This document shows, piece by piece, positions 1 through 13,591 of a stretch of 64,000 bases of DNA. Source of the DNA: Serinus canaria (lineage: Eukaryota; Chordata; Aves; Passeriformes; Fringillidae). Position 1 is the stretch's first letter; every line of letters starts with the position of its first letter. The position numbers and the translations under genes are program-made. Location of the stretch: the NCBI RefSeq assembly GCF_022539315.1, contig NC_066314.1, forward strand, positions 40,299,180-40,363,179. The letters are read 5' to 3'. Under the pieces are notes generated by a model, which worked only from the letters and a program-made list of their open reading frames with translations, was not told the DNA's origin and searched no databases.

Positions 1-3000
1 TTATCTGAACACCATAGATTTTAGCTGAAGATTATTATAAAAAAAAGACTAAGAATAGATGTCTTTCCTCTATTCATTCCAGTAAAAAATACGTAAAAAT
101 TTTTTTAATACAACTTTTATACAATTCTGACTTCTATAAACAGAAGAAAGTGAACATTAATATTAATACAAAAACAATGCCAACAACAGCAGACATTTGT
201 GCCCTGGCTAATCAATATCTAACAATTATATATATGCTCTAGGCTTTTGAAAAACCTCTTAGAGAATAGATTGTAAAATTTTCAATGCTGCCCTTCACAA
301 TGCAATGTTCTGGTCAATGATTAAGGAGTCTAATTTCCTATGCTTCAAAGTAAAACAAAATATGCTAAAATATTTATGAAATGAAATACTCCACAGAGTT
401 TGATGGAGCCTGTTTTGAACACTCAGAGCCTTCATTGCTACGGAAATCATGAAGTGGTTTCTAGAATACACTATTGCCTTCTCTGGCATATGCTAGTATG
501 AGACAGAAGAAGGCTCTCCATTTTACTTCCAAATACAATATGGCTAATCATGTCACTTGGAAAAAGCAGAACAAAGTCTAAGTAAATGCTGGAATTCATT
601 AATAATGCACAGGGAGAGGGAATTTTATTAACCCAAAGAACAAATTATAATTTCACAAAAAATTACCACCTGAGTTCTGTGTTTTATATGTAGTCTGTTT
701 TATTTGAATTCTCATGAATAGAAATTACTAAACAACTTTGTAAACTTAACATCAAAAACTGATGGCTCTATTGAAAGCATAATGCATGCTACTGACACAG
801 TCCTACATATATAAACTGATTGTATTTATTTGCATTTGTCTGGGTTGTTAAATATGATTTGAAACTACAGAATAAATTGTTTTTAGGGACTGTTCTATGT
901 GCTTCAGTTTCAGGAGAGATCTTGATTTTTTGTTAGCACTTGTTAGCAGATTCTTGGAAAGTAGCCTGTTGCAAGTTGAAAGGGAAAAAAGAGAAGCAGT
1001 TAGGGAAAGCTCAACTTTACTGGAAGCACACAGATGAAAGCAGTCTTCTGTTTTGCAAATACACAGCATTTTCAATGAATAGCTCTCTGAGAAAACATTT
1101 TTGAGAGCGCAAAAAGGTTTTTTTTTTTTTTTTTATTATTGCTATGACATTAACATAACAAGATTTAAACACTGGAAGTACGTTAACAGGATTAACATTT
1201 ACTTTTAGGTGATTAACAGCCTATTCACAGAGCGGTCTTATTTCTGGGATGTGAGAAAAAATGAAAGTATAATGAAGTCATGCATGAAACTGCTTCTCCT
1301 TGAGGAACTGATTTTTCATTAACCATTTAAATAGTAAGTGATGATTAAAATACGACACAATTCACTCAAAATTCCCATTTATTTGGTTCCATTAGATTTA
1401 TATTCAGAAATTAAATTGGTTACAGAGATCAGCATGGTTATCCCAGTGTCTGGCACCAGATAAAAATCTAAGTACTGGTGAGATTTCTTTGGTTCAAATT
1501 CAAAATTGAAATGAATGAATGCTACTTGCCAAAACTTTGTTACAAGAGCCATAAATCAGTCTTGTAGTGAAAGTCTGTTCAGAGTATTTGCTAGGATTTT
1601 TGTGTAATCAATACAGATTTACACATGTCGAATATAATACCTTATGTGGAAGTAAAATACAAAATGAGAACACTAGATGAAGTAATGTAACTGTTATTAA
1701 CTCTAAATAGGATAGAGAGGTACAGCATATATTGAAGTAGAAAAGGAGAAACAGCATGAAAATAATTAGCACTATTTTAAAATAGGTGATTTTTTCCCTT
1801 GCCCATTTCTATGAATTTTCTTTCCTGCAGTGCTTATGCCACTTATTTCCTTACAGATCTCTTACAAAGCATACCACAGCAATATGAAAGAATTCCCAGT
1901 GGTGCACTGAAACTTTTAGTTTTGTACTTTCATTACCAACTTGAATGAAACAGAATTTGAATTTTTTTCCCCAACCACTTTTTAAAAATGTAGTTTTAAA
2001 ATGTCAGCATAATTGTTTCTAGATTATCTGTATCTTCTTTGGGTTTTTAAAATAAACTTTTGTCTGCATTGTTTTTTATAATTTAGTGTGAGATACTGTA
2101 CTTTTCTTAGAAAACAGAAAGAGTCTGCTAAGTAGGTCCCAAAAAAATTATACCCCATTTTTTCCCAAAAACAGCATTTTAATTGTCTTGAATATCTGTG
2201 AATGTCCAGAGCTATAAATGAACAAAAGCCAGATAGAACTGTCAGATACTCACTGTTCCAGCACTTTTTAAAAACTTTTTTTGCTTTGCTTCCCAGACAT
2301 TTTTTAAAGAGCTATACCAGTACAAAAAGCAGCAATTACTGGTCTTTTCATCCCAGAACTGAGGATATTGCTGAGTTCCCAGACACAAAACTAACGTTAC
2401 AAATAAGAAAATAGAAGATTGAAGCTGATTGAAATGGTTGAAATAAGTGATTTGTGACTGAAGCTGATCAAACTTTTATTACATCCTTAAAATTTATGTA
2501 GATCCATGATGGAGCAGGCAAAGTGCAGGTTAGGAACCTCCATAACTAACATGTTTTCAAGTAATGATCCAGATGGGTTCATTATAGGCTAGTCAGGCAT
2601 TACCTGGAGCAAGTTTCACAGCTGCCATTAGTTGTTTCTGTCAATTTACAGAAAGTAGAAAGTCTAGGAGATTAAAAAGGCAAAGAAAGGATGGGATGGA
2701 TGTGCCTAATTTTGGCAGCTCTTCTAAGTAGATAGGTGTCATGCAAGAGATGTCTGCACTGAGTGTGAGAACAGTCAATGTTACCTGTGTTTATCACCTA
2801 TCACAAAACAGAAAATTTGCAAAGAGTAGGAAATATTTAGAAAGTCTAACCAAGTATTCCTTGTAGCAGTATAATACATTAAGTTTGGATTTTTATCTTC
2901 TGGTTATGCCCAAGATGTCCTTTTTGTCAGGATGACATTTATGTACAAGAATGGAACATGTTGTGTCTATCTCTTTTATCCCTTCATGGGTGCAAGGACA

Positions 3001-3844
3001 TATGCTCTCAGCTGCCTAGTGAGTAAATCCAAGACCCCATCCCTTACCATATTTTCTTGACTTTAAATCATTCTCTGATCACACCATTATTCCTTGGTGT
3101 CTTGTCTGAATTTATGGTTTTTATTGAACCTTAACTTCCCTTAACTGTTGTTTCCATAACTTCCTGTACTGTTCCAGAGGAGGCCTTTCCATCACTAACC
3201 AGAAGAAAAGGATTATGCCATGTGTCATAGTGACATGAACCTAGTTCAAGTGGCCCACTGTGAGATTTACCTTTTTCACCATGGTTTGATATGTACAAGT
3301 TCAAAACAGTTATCAGGCAATACCTGCTCCACAACACAGCCCTTAACAGCACAACTTGGTAACTATGTTTTGAACACACATCTAAGTGTATTTTTGAACA
3401 CTATTTTCCAGTGATTTCGCATTTTTGCAGGCTCCTTTTAGTAAGTTCACATTTTTGTGACAGCTTCTGAATATTTGACATAGAGCAGACTCTAAATATT
3501 TACTGGAGTCTGAATATTTAAAGAATCCTAAAGCAAATTAGCTTGTCAAAGAAGGACTTCAGATTGGTTTGATATGATTTGCTCTTTAAAATCCATTTTG
3601 ACTATTTCCTATACAATTAAAGTCTAGATATTTGTCAATAATATGCTTATTATTTGTTCTTATACTGTCAGAAAAATAAGAGTTTGTCATTCTAATGCTA
3701 TTCACTATCTTTCAAAGGTAGACATGTAAGGATAGATTGCATTCTAAATTGTACCTAAATAAAACACTGAATTTTTTTGTGTACCTTGAGAGGTACCTGA
3801 CTTTCGTATTGTTTGGCTTGCAAGTCTTCAGTATCTAAATTTAG
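1..3844. other. Noncoding AT-rich DNA
   Basis: No gene was recognised here. All open frames are short, interrupted and unlike known proteins. A run of about 16 T lies near 1119-1134. No mobile element could be assigned. Intron and intergenic DNA cannot be told apart from sequence alone. Confidence 0.6.
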
Positions 3845-4310
3845 GCAGCCTTGTAAACTTCCTACTGACTGGAAAAAGGGAAACATAGCACCCATTTTTA
3901 CAAAGAATAAAAGAAAGCCAGGGAAGTCCAGACCAGTAAGTCTCACCTCTTTATCCAGCAAGATCATGGTTCAGATCCTCCTGGAACCTGGGCTAAGGCA
4001 CATAGAAAATAAAGAGGTTGTTGGTGACAGCCCACATGGCTCCATTAAGGGGAAATTGTACCTGACAAAAGTGGTGACATTTTATGACATAGTTACAACA
4101 TTGGTAGACAGGGGAAAAGCAGCAGATGTCCTTTACCTGGACTTGTGACAAGCACCTGACCTTGTCTCACACAACATCCTTGTCTCTAAGCTGGAGAGAC
4201 TGTGATTTTGATGGGTGAATCCCTTTGTGGATAAAAAATTGTCTGGATGGTCACACTCATAGTTTCTGGCCAGATGTTGAAGTGGAGACCAGTCATGAGT
4301 GGTGTTCAGC
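3845..4310 (+). mobile_element. CR1 LINE fragment, reverse-transcriptase remnant
   Basis: This is a decayed piece of the CR1 non-LTR retrotransposon ORF2. The open frame at 3813-4148 reads like the CR1 reverse-transcriptase core, with a DWKKGNIAPIF block followed by RPVSLTSLSSKIM, the usual fingers-to-palm order. Near its end it has DVLYLDL, which matches palm motif A with its catalytic Asp. A TGA stop follows at 4146, where an active element would continue into the motif A helix. Similarity continues after the stop (ttgtctcacacaacatcctt) and fades near 4310. Both ends are truncated and no CR1 tail is present, so this is a dead fragment. The outer limits are approximate. Confidence 0.85.
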
Positions 4311-6321
4311 ACTAATCAAGGCACATTTACAACAAAAATCAAATTATGCTTAGTATTTTGAAGAGAAAAATAAGAATTTACTTCCAGGAAATAGTCCTGG
4401 AGAGTTACTGTCGCTTTTCAAATGTTAGAGATGTGTAAACCCGATACCATCAAAGAGGGGCAGAATAAATTAATGGCAGAAAAACTCAGTGAGGAATACT
4501 GAATTGATAGAGAGCGGCAGATGACCAGAAGCTCTCATCTGAAAATGGTCACAGATACAGCCAGAAGTACACTTACTCATGCTCTGTGCTGATACTTTTT
4601 CTGAGGCATCTCCTGTGTTTGCCGTTAAAGAACTTTGGCTAGCAGGATGGCTCTTCATCTAAACGTGACTTTCCTATTTTTCTTGGCTTTAATACTTCTT
4701 TGTGTTCAGCACTTAATTTTGGTAGCTGTATAAACTCTGTTAAACATGTTGGATCTCAATCTAAAATCAGATCTAAGCCCAGGACTAGAATTAGATTTTC
4801 ATTTTGGGAGCCAGTTAACAATTTTTTTCTCCATTGTATTCGAATTCTGTCTTAATATATCTGACATATAACTGAATAGTATAATTTCAATAAAGATCTA
4901 AAAACAGGATGGGAGAAATAAGGTCATAATTAAAAAAAATAACTTCATTAAAGAAAAGGTTTAATTAATTTTTCAATTATCCTTACCTTTTAAAAATTCA
5001 CTGCTTCAAATCTGAAGAAAGTAAAAGCAATCTTGTTTATCTTAAAATCTAAACGAATCTAAACGAATCTTGTTTATCTTAAAATCTAAACGAATCTAAT
5101 ACGAAAGTATTTCTTTCACCAAAAGAAATACTTTTTGGTGGAGAATAATTTTTCTAATAACTCTTCTTTTTCAGTACTGAAGGAGCAGATATTCAGTACT
5201 TCATTCAGCTCCTTCCAGTTTAATTGACTTTACTTAATGGACTACATGAAGTATAGCAGAAAAAATGTGAGTAGCATTAGGAGTATTCTTAAAGCTACTC
5301 ATCATTATCTATAATTTAGAGACATTATGAGTTGATAGTTGAAAATTAACATGTTTGTTGTAATGTGTCACTGTTTATAGCCCAGATTTACAGCTGTGTC
5401 TAGCATGCTATAGAAATCAGAAAAAAATATAGTCATTGATTTCCCTGGGGTCACAGAATGTGTTCATTAATGAGTATTTTCAGGATGTAAGCTAAAGTAT
5501 TGAAAAGAAGTAAGTATATCCATGCCTGAAGATAAATCTTAGCTCTGGATACAGTGCAAACACTGTGTAAGTGGGCACACATGTCTCTATAACATTGTTT
5601 AGGACATACTGCAGTTTGTACCTACCCCTGTGCTTGTGTTGAACTCCAACCACATCCATGTGGCTTTGCATCTGCACACAAACCTCTTCTAGAGCTCTAC
5701 TCTTTTCTGCTTGTCACAGATCAAATCCAGATGGGTTCATTCCTTACACTGAATGTGCAAAACTATTTATTTTACATGTAGCATATCCTTAAAAGCTCAA
5801 AAAGAAAATAATGTTAAATGTTTTTCAATTCAAACCATGTAATAAGTAGGTTCACTTAAACGTGAAATGGTTATTGAGAGCCTTGCCTTAAAGGAGATAT
5901 TGCTTCTCAGTAATGTCCTGAGCCACTTGTAGCTACTGTAATAAGCAATCTACTCTTTTTCTACTAGACTGAAGATTGACTCTAACTAACATTACATCAC
6001 TTTTTAGAAAAGTCTGTCAGATGTGTAGTGCAGTTTAACATGAGAAACAAGCTAAGCATGATTTAAGGAAAAGTTTGTATCGGTCACTCTCAGTTTATGC
6101 ACTAATTTAAAAGCCATGTTTACAGTGTACTGAGAATCTTGCTTGAGCAAAGTCTGCAGGTTGCTACTCATGATAAAAAGCAAAAGTTATTCAAATAAAT
6201 AGGATCAAAAATATTTGATTGTATAACTTCATATTTGCTTTCATGATTCCATTCTTCATGTGCAAGCAATGCAGATAAAGAATGCTTGGCAAATTCATAC
6301 TTTGAATGCATTTATTTTTCG
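4311..6321. other. Noncoding AT-rich DNA
   Basis: No gene or recognisable transposon was seen. It holds one short tandem duplication (5031-5104). Just after that, overlapping short inverted repeats around 5106-5145 use agtatttct/agaaatact and caccaaaa/ttttggtg. Confidence 0.55.
5031..5104. repeat. Two-copy tandem duplication, period 37
   Basis: Bases 5031-5067 and 5068-5104 are near-identical 37-bp units beginning tcttgtttatcttaaaatct and differing only near the end. Each unit also contains the motif aaacgaatct. The high similarity suggests a recent slippage duplication. Confidence 0.85.
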
Positions 6322-7335
6322 TAGAATCATAGTATCATAAAAGTTTAAATTAAAAGAGATTTCTCAAGGTCAGCTAGTCCAACACCCCTGCAATAAACAG
6401 GGACATCTTCAGCTACATCAGGGTATTTAGAGCCACATTCAACCTTAACATGAATGTTTTCTACTATCTCTTTTGAGTAACCCGTTCAAGTGCCTCACCA
6501 TCATCATTATAGAAAAATTCTTTATGCCTTGTCTGAATTTACCCTCTTTCCATTTAAGACTGTGATTGCTCTTGTCCTGTTATTATATGCCCTTGAAAAA
6601 AGTCTCTGTTCATGTTTCTTGTAGGCTCCCTTAAGTAGAAAACCACAATAAGGTCACTGCAAAGTCTCTATTTCAGGGTCAACAATCCCAATTCTCCCAT
6701 TCTTTCCTCAAAGGAGGGGTGCTCCATCCCTCTGAATGTTCTGGTGTCCTCCTCTGGACTCATTCCAACAGGTCAGTGTCCCTCCTGTGCTGGGGACCCC
6801 AGAACTGGGTGCAGCCCTGCAGGTGGGGTCTCACAAGAGAGAAGAGTAGAATCCCCTCCCCTGCCCTGCTGCCTACACTGCTTTTGATGCAGCCCAGGAT
6901 ATAACTGTTTTTTGGGCTGCAAGTTCACACTGTTGGGACAGGTGCAGCCCCTCCTCCACCAGCACCCCCAAGGCCTTCATTGCAGGGCTGATCTTAACTC
7001 ATGCATTCCCCAGCCTGTAGCGATGCTGAGGGCTGCTCTGACCCAGGTGCAGCACATTAGAGTTGGCCACGTGAAATCTCATGAGCTTGCCACAGGCCCA
7101 CTTCTCAAGCTTCTTCAGGTTCATTTGGATCATCCTGTTCCTCAGATGTGTCAGCTGCACAACTCAGCTTAGTGTCATGTAGGTGTGATTGATCTCACTA
7201 GACAGGATCAATGAAGATATTGAACCACTGGTCCCCATACTGGCCCTTGAAGTGCACCACTTGTCACTAATCTCCAGCTGGACCTTGAGGTGTTCACCAT
7301 TACCCTTTAGATGTGACCATTCAAGCAATGGAACC
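6322..7335 (-). mobile_element. CR1 LINE 3' fragment
   Basis: A 5'-truncated CR1 copy of about 1 kb on the minus strand. Its 3' tail lies at 6322, where the plus strand reads tagaatcatagtatcat, the complement of the octamer-like CR1 terminus. Typical avian CR1 3' sequence follows, including equivalents of tagtccaacacccctgc and gtgcctcaccatcatc. Small open frames on the plus strand here (around 6719-7371) are antisense by-products and not genes. Many substitutions relative to the family pattern as I remember it suggest an old insertion. The boundary near 7335 is approximate and no target duplication was recognised. Confidence 0.9.
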
Positions 7336-10300
7336 ACAAAATCTGACCCAATTTCAAACTTTGACTATTAAGAGAATAGCAATAATTCCCTCCTTAAATA
7401 ACTCGTGCAAGCCTGAGCTCCTGCAAGAAGCAATCATTTGTATGCTTCATAATTCTGACCTTTTCCTAAGACTTTTTTATCACCCTCTTCCTTTGGGTGG
7501 CTTTAATAGTACTATTGAAATGTGTAAATAATATTCAGATATCTGATACTAAGAACTAAGATACTGAGATTTTTGCCCTTGAAAAGCAAAAATATATTTT
7601 TTTTCTATCATGCATCATAAATCCTACTTCATCTTTATCTTCTTTGGAAGCTGCATGAGAAGTTTTGAAAAGAAAATAAGTGGCAAATGAACAACTTGAT
7701 TATGATAAAAAAAGTTTCATTGAGTTAAACTTCAATATGGGCACGGTTTATATGGCTTGATAGTTTCTTCCAGGTACACCTGAGATTTATAACATGTTTT
7801 ATTAAAAGAGCAGAAGTAGGTGTGATTCCCTCCTCAGGAACTGCCTCTTAATATTTCTGCTGCATTTGTCACAAATATGTTGGAATATAAAAAGGAGACA
7901 GACATAAACTTGGTCTTAAATTATTGAGTCTTGATCTTGAACACTAATGAATACTTACTTACCCATGAATACTTAACCATGCAGGATGTTAGCTGCAGAT
8001 ACACGGCAGTGTATACATCTTCTAAATAGCAGCCCAGCTCAGTTTTACTGCTTATTGGAGATGAAAGGCAAATATTGAAGCCATCAGAGTTCATAACTCC
8101 TAAAACAAAACAAAAAAAGCAGGAGTAAAGTGATTTACATATACATTGACTGACACCCATCACCCCCTCTCCAAATTTAATATTTTGGGGTCATTTTGTG
8201 GTTGCTAAATCCAATATATTTAGTTCTTATTGACATTGATGGTTTTATTGCAACATTATAATTTTGTCCTCTATTTTATTTCTCAGTAGCTTGTTTCAGA
8301 CAAGGATTATTTTTTTATTTGAAGCCACTCATGACAATCTCTTCTATTTAACCTTTTTCTCACTGTGCTAACAGCAGAGATGAGAGAAAAACTGAATATA
8401 CCAAAGAAAGTAGGCACAGTAATTTGAAAGAAGGGTCTGAGATTAAGTGAGATGGTTCACTCAATAATTTTCTGCTGATCAAGAGGATGATAGTAGGACC
8501 CCAATCTTGGTTTGTGCTCAAATGCAGTACAGGAGCAGTAGCAACAATAAGATGACAATCATGCTAGCAGTACTTGCCACTGCATTGTATATGCTAGTGT
8601 ACATGATTTAAGAATCACATATGGGAGAAAAGGAATTCATCAAATGTTATTCCTTTAACACCAGCTGGTAATCTAGAGGCAAATTCAGTTCTGATTAGAT
8701 TTTGGTGGAGACAAAAATCATAGAATGCAAATAAAGACGTGCACACAGTGAGAATTTAGCCTGATCTCCTACACTACATAGGCTATAGGGTTTTTTCATC
8801 AATTCTTGTTTAGAGTTACAACATGGCTTCTGAAGAACACACTATTTAAGGTAAAATATTTATAACATTGGAAAACCTGTCACAATCCATAATAAATTGT
8901 TTTAAAGCTAAATTATTCTCATATTCATGCCTTGGCTTGTGTTTAAAATTATTTGGCTTTAGTTTTCTGACATTAGATGCCATAAAATTGTTTGCTATTG
9001 AAGAATGCAAAATTTCTAAAAGAGGGATTAAGAGGAAAAACATAGTTTTATGAGTTCACTTACAGGTCTATCCATGTAACATCACAGTATCATTTTTCTA
9101 TTCAGCATTTTCTTACTCTATACAACATGAGGTAAATATAAAAAGAAAACTTATAGCTCTTCTTACTGACAATATACCAACTTCAGAAGCAAAAATTCTT
9201 TTATTTACTTCAAAGCAAAATAAGTTTTCAGCTAACTCTTAGGGTAACCTGTCACAAAACAATAATCTTCCACAAACTGATTAGAATTTAATGTCATTCT
9301 GTAAGCATCTTAATTTGAGGCTTTATGTAAAGAGTGGAAAATACTGTATCAAAAATATTTCAAGAACTCTTCTGTGAGGCTTCCTTATGCTGAATTTCCC
9401 TAACATAATCCCAAATGAAACCCCCATTCCTAACAACAGTGGATTTTAGAGAAAGTATGATGTGGTGGTTCTGAGAATAGTGTTGACCTACTTCATAACT
9501 ACTTTAGTTTTTGTTAAATGTTCTAACAGATGCAGTATCTGTCAAGAGTACTTTTTCATTTAAAATTTATTATGCTGAATAGATGCAGTTGTACCAATAT
9601 GGTCATATTTAGGCACAGATGATTTGATTTAATACTATTTACTTCATGAAATTAAGCATGCCTTTAGTTTATTAAAATTACTCCATCTATACAATTTTCT
9701 TTCAGTATTAAGTATTTTATATCAGTTATTTAACAAAAAAGGAAATAAAAAAATCAAGTAAGAAAATGTTAGGTTTCAGGCTAGAATTCACATGAGTTTA
9801 ATAGTAACTATCAATAATGAATCACTACTGACAACTTTCAGAAAAGCTGTATAACTAATTTTAAAAAGATAGTTCTGAGTAATAAGATCTCAGGAATTCA
9901 AGTATTAACTCAAATTTTTCAAAGACATCCTGAATGCTTGTTCAGGTCTCAGAACACCAAAGTTATTAAGCGTTTTGACAGCAATTTTAATGGATATAAA
10001 ATAAAACTGTCAATTTATGACTCATCTCAAACAATATTAGCACTGCATTTTAAACTTAAAAATATTAGTTGAACTAAAGAAACCACAAGGTTTAGGAAGA
10101 GAAAAGATTAAAGTCCTTGTACTAAAAGAATACACATGAACTCATATTGCCCAAGACGCAGGCACTGCTGCATGCTTCCAAAGCCAGTAAAAGCAAAACA
10201 ATCACCTCCCAAATGGATGAAAAATAGATGAGATGGAGGAAATATTATGTCATAACTCAAAATCTAGTGATTGAATTGTGTGAGGAAAACTCACTATCCA

Positions 10301-13300
10301 GGCATCTGAGAGATTTCTCAATTTCACCAAAAGCACCAGCTCTCCTAAACCAGAAGATCTTCCTAAGCACTACCCAGTCTCCAATGGCCAGGAGGATGGT
10401 GGGAACAGGAGAGAACAGTGGGCCCTGAGGTATGGAATTAATTACCAACAGAATAAGCAAACCAAATTAAACAGTGAATAAGTTACCTTCTCGACCATCT
10501 GCTGCCATCATCCTTAAACAGCAAATGAATTAAAGAATAAAATAGTTGGCAACAAAGCAGCCTGTAGATGCAGCAGGTGAATATTGCTAGTACACCTATG
10601 TAATTGGTGCAGAACAGGATTTGTCAGGTACTGATTTGTGTCCTGTTTTGTTTATGGCTTTTGCTTTTACTTAAAAAGCAACAAAGAAAAAAAAAACAAC
10701 TAATTTTACAGATAATAAGTATCAACTTCTTAAAAAATGTAGCAACAAAACATTCCAGCTGCTCCACCTATTGTAAGATTAGCAATACACATGCTCATGG
10801 CTGATGTTTAAAGCTGGAGGCTTCTAGATATTGGTATACTGAAAACCTGCAGTTATAGGCAATAAATTATTTCAATGATTTTGTTTGCCTATTATTTTTA
10901 AAGCATTGTAACTGATACAGAAACCTGGACACCATGAAGTTAAAATTAAAGGGGATAAAAAGCTGAAAATAAAGTCAGTACTCAATAGAAACTTACTGTT
11001 ATATATAGATCTTTCTTATGGTTTGGCAACTAAAGATCTTGTTTAGCACAGGTTTTGTCTTCTCTTGGTTTTGGAGTCTCTTCCAGCACTCAGGGTCAAG
11101 GTTGTGTTCAACTCCTGTCCTGCTCTGTATTTTTCAAAAGATTTTTATATCTACTCTACTGGTTTCTGTGGAAACTCTAAAATATTACATAAAGTTACTG
11201 CAGAAGTCATTCTTCAAGGCATAATTAGAAACAAAGTAAAAATGCATCAAATTTGCTTATTTTTTTGTCAAGAAAAAGGAAAAAAATGAGTTGAAGCTTA
11301 ATATTATTAAAAAAACCCCAGTGAATATTACAGACCATCATTTTAGATAATTGGTTTTACAAACTTTATATAACTCTCCCACCTAACAATCACTCCTCCC
11401 CCTCTTATTTCTGCAATTTGAAAAGGAAAATATCGAATTCATCACCATGACATTAGATTCATCATCACATTTTCCATTAAATATTCATTCTTTTTTTGCT
11501 ACACTGCACGAATAATCATAAAGTTATTACTGAATCAGCAACACCCAAATGTAGAGTGAAACTGTTGAAATAACACAGCTGTACATCCATAACATGATGG
11601 TAGAGTTTTGTCAGTTCTAATAAACATTTAATAATGATAACAGAATTCTCCAAGTGGACCCCACTGTAAACATCAGAAATATTTTGTCTAAACTGGAAAG
11701 AAGCCTCCTGTCTTCTACTGTCCTCTTCCTGAAGGATTAAATTTTCAGATCCTTCAGAGCCTATGCTGCCTCACATCTTCATTACAAGGCTATGATTTAC
11801 CACATTTTCATGACATTCATTCTTGCAATTATTTAGATAACATAATAATCTTGGTGCGATGATTATTCTATCATGAAGAAATATTAGCACCAATTTGATC
11901 TGTGATAAACATTAAAATTTATTTTTAAGTAAGAACAACGAAGGGAAAAGTTTGCATTTCCAGCCTCATTGCCCAGATTTTAGTTTTGGTACAGTGGAGA
12001 ACTGGATCCAGTGGAGCAAGGAAAACAAGATGAAATCAAGAGGCATGATATGAAACTACTATAATACTAATGGCTATAGCAAGTTCAAAAACAGATGTTG
12101 AGCAGTGAAGAATTTAATATTGTTCTTTTGAATTCTACAGCAGTGAATTGGTCATGCTATAATTTCTGTCACTGTAATAAGTTACCTCATTACTTTCTGA
12201 GTGTTGCTACTTTCTAAAATATTCTTGCAAAGATCTGAGAAAATACGAAGATACATGCTCTAAAAGAAAGAAAATCTTGGGAAAAGGAAAAGTAAACTAT
12301 TCTGGAGATTTTTTTCCATTTCTAGAAGTATTTATAAACAAGGTGCACAGTAACACCAGGCATATAGGCCATAATAATAAATACACAATCACATATTGCC
12401 TCTATTACTTGGAAATGTTTGCTCTACATGTGGGAGAGTGCTGAGCCCTCAAAGTGGAACATTTCAGTTAGATTTTTATCAATATGCTTCAGCACCATAG
12501 TTTCTCCACTAAGACTGAATATTTTAGGAATGTGGGGAAAGGCAGAAGTAAATTGACTTTTTATGAGGACAGTAAATTGATATTTAAGAGGGGCAGCTTA
12601 GGACACTATTTTCCCTCCTCACCTTTTCCTCATTGTGATATATAGCCATTCTGACATTTAATGTAGTGCTTGTCCAAAGCAATTCAACTTCAACAGCACT
12701 GAAGAAAAATACCAGTGTGAACTGGAAAATCATTTACTGTGAATAAGTGGCAACAAGCTGGCACTGACTTGTTTAAAACCATAATTTCCTGTATTTCCAT
12801 TGACACTATTTTCACTCTTATGAGGTTTTATTGAAAATATGAAAATAGCTTTCTAGTTTTCATGCTATTTTCATTCCCATTGTTGACCTGATGAACTGGT
12901 CTCATTTCATGGCTTGCTTTTTTTTATCAATAATTACATTTCTTTTACAAATATTGATCAAATGTATGTGTGTTAACACAAGCCTAGATTTGCTTGTGAT
13001 TCCAGTGAGAATAGGCCCTAACAGACAAAGGAGATTTTGACTCTTAAATACATACTCTGTTTTTTAAGTAGCAGATATTTTTTCCAGTGTATCAGATAGT
13101 AAACTGTCCTTTGATATAAATTTTCTTGCAGTTTGCCAGGCCAGAGCCAAGAATTTTGAGTGCAGAGAATTTTATCGCAATGGTAGCTACTGAAGTGAGA
13201 TTGCATTTGACAAAGTTAGTCATTCTGGTTACACTTCTGAATTTTAGGAGGACATTTGTCATTTTGGGGTAAATAAAATTCTATAAGAAACAATGACTCA

Positions 13301-13584
13301 GTTGCTCATAGGAAAAAATGAAATTGAGATAAGACAGCTGTATTCATAAGACAGTGTTAAGTAGTGTTTTGTACCTTAGTTTTAAAAGGCGTTTTAGCCT
13401 GTTAGTGGCAGGTATTTATGTCAAATATCCCTTTTACCAGATTTTCTCCATCGGATGTTTCTCCAAAATATCTTGCAAATCAAACACAAGGACGTTCTGG
13501 GGATGAGTAAACTAATCCACAATTATTTTTTTGATGATCTTTACACTGTGTGAATTTTTATTTTCTCTGGAGGAAACCGAGACG
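7336..13584. other. Noncoding AT-rich DNA with one exon-like segment
   Basis: More than 6 kb without a recognised gene, LTR or LINE. Apart from the splice-flanked segment at 7963-8099, I saw only short chance reading frames and small A/T runs. Confidence 0.55.
7963..8099 (-). CDS. Candidate internal exon, function unknown
   Basis: On the minus strand a pyrimidine-rich tract (tttttttgttttgttttag) ends in an AG acceptor at 8101-8100. A donor, TGG followed by gtaagtaagt, begins at 7962. The 137 nt between them are open in one frame: two bases, then 45 codons starting VMNSDGFNICLSSPIS and ending SCMVKYSW. The peptide has three Cys and a mixed, non-repetitive composition. I do not recognise the family. 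Both splice sites are strong, but such combinations also arise by chance in 64 kb, and it could be a lncRNA exon. Neighbouring exons were not identified. Confidence 0.25.
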
Positions 13585-13591
13585 CAGATAA

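Noticed and set aside
2568..5743. Shared 17-mer atccagatgggttcatt near 2568 and 5726
   Set aside because: A single short match without extended similarity on either side can arise by chance in 64 kb.
6719..7531. Series of plus-strand frames
   Set aside because: Most run antisense across the minus-strand CR1 fragment. The last extends only into unremarkable flank.
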